A DNA stretch of 64,000 bases from Centroberyx gerrardi (lineage: Eukaryota; Chordata; Actinopteri; Beryciformes; Berycidae), in contig NC_136020.1 in assembly GCF_048128805.1 (NCBI RefSeq), forward strand, positions 4,744,501 through 4,808,500, written 5' to 3'. The first letter of the stretch is position 1; each line of letters starts with the position of its first letter. The notes under the pieces are model-generated. The model was not told the DNA's origin and made no database searches. It was given only the letters and a program-made list of their open reading frames with translations. Position numbers and translations under genes: made by a program. Below are positions 49,191-59,042 of this stretch, piece after piece.

Positions 49191-49345
49191 CTGTGACCTC
49201 ATATCAGTTAATTTAAATATTAATATTATAATTGCATATATGAAGACATCTGTGACCTAATAACATTTCTTTTAAATACTGATATAATTGCCTGTATGAG
49301 CATCTGTGACCTCATAATAGTTCATTTAAATATTAATATAGTATA
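49191..49345 (+). repeat. Diverged tandem repeat, 54-59 base unit, 2.7 copies
   Basis: Units begin with CTGTGACCT at 49,191, 49,250 and 49,304. Each continues with a TTTAAATA-T-ATA core and AATTGC-TATGA-CAT. The last copy is cut short. Confidence 0.75.
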
Positions 49346-50792
49346 GTAGCATCTTCTCAATACATCAAAGGCACCAACAAGTCATTAAGTTTATTGATTT
49401 ATTTGATAATCATTCAAAAAATACAACAGGACACTGCAGTAAGAAGACATTTCATGCACAAATCCAAAGAAACCAAATGCACTGGGTTAGAATTGATTCA
49501 CTACCATCGGACTGACCAACAGAATTGAGTTTGTTAAAAGAATCGGTCTTCCCACCACTAGTGTGGACGGTCAACAAGCTTGTCGGCCGAGAAAAGTTGG
49601 CCACAGCTGAACTTTGTGATTATCGGCTGTCAAGAGCCAAGCAGATTTCCGCACTTCCTAGTTTCCGTACCAATGTGATTTTTTTTCATAAACAATAGTT
49701 CAAAATGTATGAGAAGTTGATTCTAACCATTCAAAGCTTTCCAGTTGTTTACAAGTTTTAATGGACTACAGGAATAAACGTCACAAAAATGATGCTTGGA
49801 AAACGGTTGCACTCATCGGTGGGGTTGATGGGAAGCTCTAAAGTCATTGTTAGCAGCAAGAGGCCTAGCAACAGAGCTCGCTGTTTCAACCAACAGCTGA
49901 CGCTTGAGCCAGTATTCTCTGCAGGTCCAAGTACTACAGGTATGTAAGAGACAAATTATATATTAGGTCCAAAATCGTTAAAGTTATCCTTTAAAAAGAC
50001 AGCATCTTTTTACTGCAGCTGAGCAAGAGTTAATAACTGAAGGCTATGAGGAACATGTCTTATCTAAAAACATATATTAAAATGTATCTTAACTATGAAA
50101 TGAAACACCGCCAAAGCCTCTAAAATCAAACACTCCCAAAGCCTCTGCCACAAAAGGAATTGTGGCAGAAAATTGCAGATAAATTAAATGTGTAAGTAGG
50201 CTTTTTACATTTGCATCTATAGACCATTGTAGTTACCTAAACTAAAAAAAATTATTTTGGTCTGTTTGCAAGGTTTATGTATTCAATTATGACAAATTCC
50301 CATTAAATTGAATTAAGTAATTCTAACCTAAATTACAAATTACCTAATATATTTTATGAAAATGACTCAAATAGAACTAAAGTAAATTGATTGAATCAAT
50401 TTGAATGTATGCAATTTGTGCTCATGATGCCAAAACATTTCAAATGTGTTAGTTTAATGAGTGTATCAAAGTGAAATAATCAAACTCTACATTATCTGGT
50501 TCCATAATAACAGTCAGGCACTTCAGACTATTTTAGTTCATTTTATCTGTTTCAGTGTTTCAGTCTAGCTGATATTAAACCAAACTAATTTCGATTGGTT
50601 CTTTCTCCTACCTGTTTCTCTACATATATATATATATATATATATATGTACACGTTAGACTACATTTTAAGCTTGCTTCAAGGAACAGAAAATCCCAGGC
50701 TTACGTTAAATTGTTAACAAACGTAACCAGCTAACTCAAGTTATCCACGTACAAGAAACAAGGCCCTGGGCTTTGTATGTTTGTGTACGACT

Positions 50793-50923
50793 TCATAGCT
50801 TGGCCTGGGGGGCGCTGCTGGGACAGGGGTACAGATGCTGCCGTAGAAAAGCCAAGATCTTCTCCCAAGAGTCTTCCTGAGCGTCTGCATGTGGTTTGGT
50901 CTCTCCTCCCCACAGCAACACCA
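50793..50923 (-). CDS. Thioesterase last coding exon with peroxisomal signal
   Basis: Encodes [20 protein letters not shown] to the C-terminus PSSAPQAKL and TGA. The AKL tripeptide fits the PTS1 consensus. The acceptor TTTTGCAG is preceded by a (UG)n tract (50,932-50,979 read in antisense). Confidence 0.9.
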
Positions 50924-50927
50924 CTGC

Positions 50928-50973
<46 letters not shown>

Positions 50974-53900
50974 CACAGGACACACAGGACATTCCATTAT
51001 ACACAGTCATTCCATTAGCAATTAATACCTAACCCTAACCTTACATATAATCCCATCCTCAATATGACTCTTTCTCTGTTATGACCAATGAAACACCATG
51101 AAAGGATTTCGTACGATAAGAGAGGAGACGAGTGCTGCGTAATGCACGTTCCCAAAAGGATTTAATGAACAGAGGGCATTATATATGTACAAATATTTGA
51201 CATTTAGCAAATGTTATCCATACTGGATATTTCCTATTCATAATAACATAAAACTAATAATATTAGGCTATAGAATACGTGAGCTGAGCACTGCGTAAAA
51301 AGCTAAAAACATGACAGGCTCCTTCAATCATCTTTTTGAAAGATGATTGAAGGAGCCTGTCATGTTTTTTTTAAATAACTTATAGTTCGTTATTGTTTTA
51401 TCATTTAATTGCTCAGTTCTTTTTGCCTTTTTGCTACTCAAGCATGTTTGGCGATGTGCCTTTAATATTTAATATATTGAAGTAATGGCTACGCCTCCGT
51501 TTCCCCCGTATATATTGTATTTTAGAAATTAATACACAGATGCTGATTAGGTTGTGATGTTTTTTTGCATGATGTTTTGAGGTAGGCTGATGTTTTTCCC
51601 TATAGGCTACATTAGGTTACTGATGCAGTCTGGTGCCTGGATGGAGAAGCCTGTAGTCCAGACAAAAGCTATGGTAACCTTCTTTCTTTTCTATATTAAT
51701 TTGGTTTCAATTATAAATATTCATCATGGACTAATGAGTAGTCCTAAACACCCCAATTATATTATATCTTTTTTTTTTTTTTTTTTTAAACAATATTTTT
51801 TATTGGTTTTAGTATTTTACACATATAATACTATACAATACTATACTATACATAATACACATAAAACACAAAATTATCAAGTATGATAAACATAAATTCA
51901 ACAACAAAAACAGACAAAACAAACAAAAAATCTACAAAAACACATCAAAATCAAGCAGCAATATATAGCACCCTTATTTTAACTGCACATTCACATTCTC
52001 AAGGAAATCTAGTAGTGGAGTCCATATTTTTGCAAAATGATTTGCTCTTCCCCTGGATATATGTGTCAGTTTCTCTAGAACAAGACAAGATGCCATCTCT
52101 TTTATCCATGCATGTATAGAAGGTACATCAACATTTTTCCAAAAGAGGGCAATCATTCTTCTGGCCTGAAGAAGACCGAAGTCTATCAGTAAAACCACTA
52201 TCCGGGATATGTTCTGAACAACCTTTTTCCAAAAACATTGTAAATTTGGGCACTCCCAAACACAATGGAACAGAGTCTCCTCATTTAATACAGGTGTCTG
52301 GAATCCCAGGGTACCACCGATTCAATTTAACCGGTGTGATATAAGTTCTCATTAGCCACTTATATTGTAGCAACTTCATTCTTGTATTAATTGATTGTGT
52401 CTGTGCCTTTAGGCATGCTATTTCCCAATCCGCCTCTTCTATATCTTCCTGAATATCTAGTTTCCATTTCTCAAGTCTATCAGTGGAGGATTCCTTTTCA
52501 TATGACACCAAAGTTGCATAAAACAAAGATACTTGGCCTCTCCCAGTATGGTGCGAGAGTGCTATACCTTCAAGATTTGATAATGGTGGCTCAGACACTA
52601 ATTCCTTATATCTAGATGATGCGAAGTGTTTCAGTTGTAAATCTTTAAAAAAATGTTTTTTGGGTATATCATATCTCTGGCATAGCTGTCCAAAACTAAG
52701 GAGATTACCATCCATATAAAGGTCTTCTATTTTCTGTATACCTTTGTGTGCCCAAAGTTTGAAACCACCATCTGCTCTTCCTGCCATGAAGTGATCATTG
52801 CCCCATATAGGGGAGAAACGCGAGATGATGGGGGTATCTCTAGTGTGTTGGTGTGCAGTATACCAGATGTAAATGGGATTTCTAAGGAAAGGATTCTTTG
52901 TTTTCCTTTTCATTTTTTTCGGATCTGCTGAGTATAAATAGAGCTTAAGGGGAAGGTCTAATACAGATGCTTGTTCAATGTTCACCCAGGCTGGAAGGGT
53001 ATCTATGTGAAAATAAAACATTGCAGCACGCAACTGGGCAGACCAATAGAATCATCTCAAATTTGGGAGCTGTAACCCTCCCCTTTCATAAGGCAAGTAA
53101 AGCAATCCTAGTCTGAGCCTCGATTTTTTGTTGTTCCAAATGAATTTGCTAAAGATGCTACTGCATGTATCGAAAAATGGTCGTGGTAATGGAAGAGGGA
53201 GTGTTTGAAAGAGGAATAAAAATTTTGGTAGTACATCCATCTTAATTATATTTATACGACCAATCATTGATATGGGCATTGTCATCCATCGGTCCAATGC
53301 CTTTGTCACTGCGTCCACCAGTGGGTCATAGTTTGTCGGGACAATTGTCTTAATTTCAGGAGTGATCTTGACACCAAGGTAGATAAAACCCTCCTTAGCG
53401 TTCATAAATGTAGTCTTTATTACAGGCTCTAATCTTTCTTCATTATTCAGGAACAATATATTGATGATTTTGGAATTATTAATCTCATATCCAGAGAATC
53501 CTCCAAATTTTTCGATTAAGTTGGTTAGGTTAGGAATACTGTCTTTAAGATTTGTTAAGAAAAGGATCACATCATCCGCATATAACGATATTCTATGTTC
53601 TTGTTCCCCTAATCGGATGCCCGAAATGTCGCCATTTGTTCTTACAGCCATAGCCAGAGGTTCTATTGCCAAAGTGAACAACATTGGTGACAGTGGGCAC
53701 CCCTGGCATGTCGAACGTTGCAAGATGAATGGTTTAGAAACTGTTCCATTTGTTAAGACCCCAGCCATCGGATTTGTATATAGGATCTTGATCCAAATCA
53801 AAAAGTTTTCTCCAAATCCAAATCTAGGTAATAGGTAAAAGATAATGCCACTCTATACGATCAAAGGCTTCTCAGGCATCTAGCGACAACACTGCTGTGT

Positions 53901-54944
53901 CTCTAGCATCATATTTCTCATGTAGTATATTAAGAACTCTTCTGATATTATGAAAGCCTGGACGTTTTTGCACAAAACCATTCTGATCATTATGAACTAA
54001 ATGTGGGAGATAAGGATCCAATCTTCTTGCCAGGGCCTTGCAAAGTATCTTTGTGTCACATCCCATCAGGCTGATAGGTCTGAATGAGGAGCACTCGGAT
54101 GTTTTCCCGGTTTCAAGATGAGGGTTATCATAGCCAGCCTTAAAGTGGGTGGGAGGGTTCCCTCTCGGTAGGATTCTTCATACATGTTTAAGAGAGGCAT
54201 TAATAGTTTTTCGTGAAATTTCTTAAAAAATGTAATGGGAAAGCCATCAGGCCCAGGCGCTTTGCCACTGTTAATACTCTGGATAGCCTGTGACAATTCT
54301 TCAACCGTTAAACCACTGTCTAGTTCGTTTTTAGCATCCTCTGATATTGTTTGGAAATCAAGTTGGTCAAGGAATGTATCTTGCTCTTCTGAAACTTGGG
54401 GACATTCTGATTTATATAGAGATTTATAAAATTCTCTGAAGCGACTATTAATTTCTAATGGGTCAACTGTGATATCTCCCGAGGAGGTTGTTATACGATT
54501 AATTGCTCTGTCAGATTGTAATTTTTGAATTCTCCAGGCCAAGAGCTTTCCAGCTTTTTCTCCTTGATCATAATAGGACTGCTTCAGCCACATTAAACTT
54601 TGCGGATAATTTATTGTACTTGGTTCTTAAAAGCAATAGCTCTTTTTGTTTTGCCAAATCATCTTTTCTATATATATCCAACTCTTTTTTTTTTTTTTAA
54701 GATTTATTTTAGGCATTTTATGCTTTATTCAGTCCCACCAGGATTATTGCGGCCAAAAATGCTTGATTTTGCTGCAGCTTTTCTCAAAAATTGCGATACA
54801 ATTTGTGAGGTTTTATGTGCTCTTTTTGCGGTAAAATTGTGGGAATTGGGAAAAATTGCAAGCAAAGGAAAAAAAAAAAGTTTTCTCTCTCTCTCTCTCT
54901 CACTCACTCACTCACTCACTCACTCACTCACTCACACACGCGCG

Positions 54945-55009
<65 letters not shown>

Positions 55010-58000
55010 CCTCCCCCTATTCTCTCCCAGTCTCCGTTTAAGCTGTTAACTCTTCCAAGAGCTTGAATTTTGCACTCACCACGATTCTTGCTGCTTTTGT
55101 TTTGTTTTGCACGGTCTATGGCAGTAATTTTGGTTGGCAGGTGAGCTTTGTTCATCTTCCACCTGAATGCGCGCTCAGCGCCGGCGGCACGGGGGGGCAT
55201 TGGGGGGCAATGCCTGTCCAAATGGGCTTTTGTGCCCCCCCAAAATTGAAGCCTAGAAGGTACTGAAATAAAACATACAAGATTTCTGAGCATTTATACT
55301 TTATATTTACATTTATATTTATTACATTTACGCTATTCTACTCATTATTTCGGTTGCTGCCCTAATAATATAGATAGGAGGATGCGGTCAATCTCATATT
55401 ATTCCATTGCGCATGCGTTTGAGATCAGAGCTGCCACACAGTCAGAAACACAGCTTCTGATTGGTCGACAAGTCAGGAACACAGCCTCTGATTGGTCAAC
55501 AGACTCAACCCAAGGCATCATGGAATTGCTAGACTAGTGGACGGCTAACAACAACAATAACTGTTTTCAACACAGAAAAATGGATAAATAATCACAGAAG
55601 ACATTCAGTGATGGATTTATCATTATGGATTTATTTTACAAAGTCTCCAAAAAGACACTGCAGTTCAAGGCTGGATTACAAAGCTTAGGATACGATTGCA
55701 CTGGAGCCCTCAACGGTTAGCTTCTGGGCAAAAAAAAGTAAGTCTCTCTAATACAGCGTTCCAGAGATATTTAGTATACTTAGTCGTATACGCAACAAGT
55801 CCGACATCGTTGACCTGAGGGGGTTAAAATACATAATATAGCCTACAATATAGTAGGCTACAAGTTATATATTAGTGTCGTTGTATTTTAGCATGGTAAA
55901 GCAAATTGGTCCATTTGGACGGGAGACGTGCAGCAGCAGTAAATAAATCAATGCGCATTATAAAAAATATAAACATTGTAAATTTGCAGAGAAACCCTTA
56001 TTAACAAGAGGCGTTTTGCTTATGCAAAGAAATAAATCTATTTAAACGAGATATTTGCTTGCCACAAAACAATTCTGTGAACTGACAAAGAATGAAATTA
56101 ATAAGCTTTGTTAGTGAAATATCCTTCAAAAAGTGTAAACTAATGGCGTTCTATTATGATTTTTCTTATGTTACGTTGAAAAATCATTGTGCCCCCCCGA
56201 GAAAATTTAATGCCCGTCCACGAATTCGTTTCTCCCGCCGGGTCTGAGCGCGCTGCGATGACGTAAGTTACCACAACACTGAATGCGACAATTGGTCCAA
56301 ATCACAAGCGGTCTGTTGATTTGGCCATTTCATGCGGAAAAGTTGCAGCAATTTTGCAAAACTGCAAGCTCTCGCAAATATTGCGGAGATTTCTTGAATT
56401 TGCGTTAATTATTGCGATCGCAAGTTCCTGGAGGGACTGTTTATTGACAGAGATAGTATGAGAGAGAGACAGGAAGGTATGGGAGAGAGAGAGGGGAGGA
56501 CATGCAGCAAATGACCGCGGGCCTTATATGGTACGCGCTCTACTCAGTGAGCCACCGGGGCGCCCCGATATATATCCAATTCTAATGATTTGATCTGATT
56601 CTCCAAAGTTTCCATCTCCATTTTTTGCTGTTTGGCCTTGGGGCTGGTGTAACTAATGATTTCTCCCCTTATGTACGCTTTGAATGCCTCCCACCTCACA
56701 CTGGCACTAGTTTGATCTGTATTTATCGCAAAATAATTGTCAATTTTAGTTTCAACAAATTTAACAAAGTTTGTGTCCTTTAGCCATCTAACCTGAAACC
56801 TCCAATTGGGTGGGCTATGAACTATTTTGTCTATATGAATATTTAACGACACAGCAGCATGGTCACTTATCAGAATGCTATTACACCAACATCTCCTAAT
56901 CTTTGATAGAAGTGCTCTAGATATAAGAAAATAATCAATACGAGAATGGGATTTATATGTACTTGAATAGCAGGAATATTCAATTTTATCAGGATTCTGT
57001 TCTCTCCATACATCCACCAAATTTAAATCTTCTATGTATTGTTTCAATAATTTTCTAGTTTGTGCATGGTAAATCACAGTTATTAGAGCGATCAACTGCT
57101 GGGTTCAAAGCACAATTAAAGTCTCCTCCTATAATATAAAGACCTTTATAAAAGTTAAAATGATATTATATCATTTTAACTTTTATTTAGGCTACGAGAG
57201 CCATAACTATAAAAAAAAAAAAATACAGATTCCATAAATAAAATTTATAATCACTTATAGGCTTTATGTGTGAGCACTGTTGTTGCTGAATCGTGGGCAA
57301 AGTTTGATTAAGTATTGAATGACTTTTGTGTTACAGCCTACACATATCAGTATGATAGTTATAGGCATGCTCCTGGATGAGCCTATAAACTCTCTGTTTT
57401 CCGTCCACCTTTCCAAAATATTCAATCCAATTTCTCCTCTTTTTGCTGTTTAAAAGAATGAAGATAACCTCATTGTGACTGTTACTTTCTATGTCCATTT
57501 TCTCGCAGATAATAAATGTGATTTTTTTTTCTGTTGGTACGACATTGGAATACTAGAATGCAAAAATTTTGCACCGGACTCGGTGTGTAAACTTCACATG
57601 CGGAAAATTCCCGCACAAATATTCCGCAAATCCGTCCGCATTTTCGTGTCGCACCGGTGTGAAACAGCTTTAAGGCAGTCCTCTCAGTGGTTGAAGTAAC
57701 ATCACATGCACATAGACATGCATACCAGAGTTAGACTGATATGGGTTTTTGAAGTCTGATACTGATATTTAGCTCCACCAAGAAGGTTAAGTTTTCACCT
57801 TCTCTTACATACCTTCACCGTAGCGAAACGGTGCAAACTTTGAACGTGCCCCTGGATTGGCAGAGTAGAACCAATCAAAGCAGAGCCAACTGCGCAGCTT
57901 GCTGGTGACGTAGCGAAGCTAGTTACCGCCAGCGGGACTGGACAAAATGTAAAGTTTGGTCAGATCAGGTCGGCAACTAACATTACATACTCACTGAATA

Positions 58001-58979
58001 AACTTTACACAATATTATGAATGAATTCAAATACTAAAATAATATTAAAAACTTAATTAACTTAACTTAATAATAATTAATAAAACTTAATAATAATATT
58101 TTGCTAGCAGCACTGGCTCAGCAGCTGGTGGTCGAGCGTCTGTGTCAGCGAGTGGCTGTATGTTTTGATATTAGAACTAACAATGCGTTTCACTCTAGGA
58201 TGGCATCAAAAAAGCAAAGGGGACATAAGAGTAAACATGTAAGTAGGCCTAATGGTACTGTTTAAGTGACAGATAAACACTAATCCTATTTTAATGAGTT
58301 TTCTATTCATACTGGTTATCAGATGAGTGAAGCAAGGAGTTGCGGTTGATGTGTATAATGAATTAGTGATAATAGTTTCATAGTGATTGAGAGCTTGTAT
58401 AGTGTTGTAGTGACTGGAGGACTGCTTAAGTGAAATAAATTATTCAAATGCATATGTGTTTGGACTGGTAATTATCCAACTTTTATTGTGTTCAAGAGTA
58501 CTAAATAGGCATAGAAAGTTGTGTAGAATTGCAGTAAATGTGTTTAAAGAATAATACAATTTTTGTGGGACAACCTTCAGAGACCCTACTGATTTGTCCC
58601 CACCACCAGTAAACCTACGCCCTTCGTACTGTTGAAGGCGAGTACCTCAAAGCTGTTAAAAAAAAACCCACTGCAAGCCCGCCCCCACGCCCTCTAGGCC
58701 AAGGGCAATTAAAATAGCCATAGTTAGGGGGACACAGTTCATTGAGTTGGCTACACTCACCTGGTTTTAACCAGGTTTCAGTAATAAATTAAAAATCCAA
58801 ATTATAAAATGATAAGAAGTAATAAAATCATTTAAGTCCTGTTAGTAAGGGATCTGGTGTTGAACAGAGCCAGTTTGACAGGTTCCAAAGGCAACTTCGG
58901 TGGAAAACATTGACTGGGCAATATGCAATATTTAATAAAAAGGCCAATATCTGTCTAACCACAATACATATGCTCAAAA

Positions 58980-59042
<63 letters not shown>

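Larger units (their letters stand above)
44753..50792. other. Convergent intergenic region (C12orf56 and thioesterase 3' ends)
   Basis: No host coding exon seen. It is built of repeat remnants: the 44,940-45,060 repeat, a LINE reverse-transcriptase remnant (46,890-47,290), an interrupted MITE (47,440-48,390), an interspersed repeat (48,757-49,165) and a short tandem array (49,191-49,345). The stretch 45,130-46,850 shows nothing I can identify. Confidence 0.6.
54730..56439. mobile_element. TIR DNA transposon (CAG...CTG ends) inserted in the SINE
   Basis: Left end CAGTCCCACCAGGATTATTG and right end, inverted, CAGTCCCTCCAGGAACTTGC are terminal inverted repeats. TTTATT lies directly outside both ends (54,724-54,729 and 56,440-56,445), and removing the element restores the SINE tail. 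CAG/CTG termini suggest hAT, although hAT normally makes 8-base duplications. It is about 630 bases without its own insertion, contains a CT/CACT/CA microsatellite, and encodes no transposase. Confidence 0.8.
54686..56566 (-). mobile_element. tRNA-derived SINE inserted in the L1, itself interrupted
   Basis: On the minus strand it starts GGGGCGCCCCGGTGGCTCAC TGAGTAGAGCG (A-box-like) near 56,566, passes GCGGTCATTTGCTGCATGTC and a CTCTCT stretch, and after the inner insertion ends GCATAAAATGCC...AAATCTT-A(n) at 54,686-54,698. Net length about 165 bases. It is flanked by a 16-base target-site duplication with one mismatch, ATATATATCCAACTCT (54,670-54,685) and ATATATATCCAATTCT (56,568-56,583). Confidence 0.9.
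51769..57162 (-). mobile_element. 5'-truncated L1-type LINE, split by nested insertions
   Basis: Oriented minus, inside the thioesterase last intron. It ends in poly(A) (T run 51,769-51,787 on the plus strand) and is flanked by the direct repeat ATATTATATC (51,759-51,768 and 57,163-57,172), a plausible target-site duplication. Net length without the inner insertion is about 3.5 kb. It lacks ORF1 and the front of the endonuclease. The L1 clade is indicated by the endonuclease-RT spacing, the FADD-type YADD motif and the long C-terminal domain ([20 protein letters not shown]). Confidence 0.88.

Noticed and set aside
51305..51369. Hairpin as a microRNA precursor
   Set aside because: The 3-base loop and fully paired 31-base stem do not fit Drosha/Dicer precursor geometry; kept only as an inverted repeat.
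54600..55066. Plus-strand frames with SLTHSLTH and THTHTH repeats
   Set aside because: Microsatellite translation inside a nested transposon.
56500..56566. tRNA-like sequence as a functional tRNA gene
   Set aside because: It has an A-box-like segment but no cloverleaf, runs into a SINE body with poly(A) tail and is flanked by a target-site duplication.
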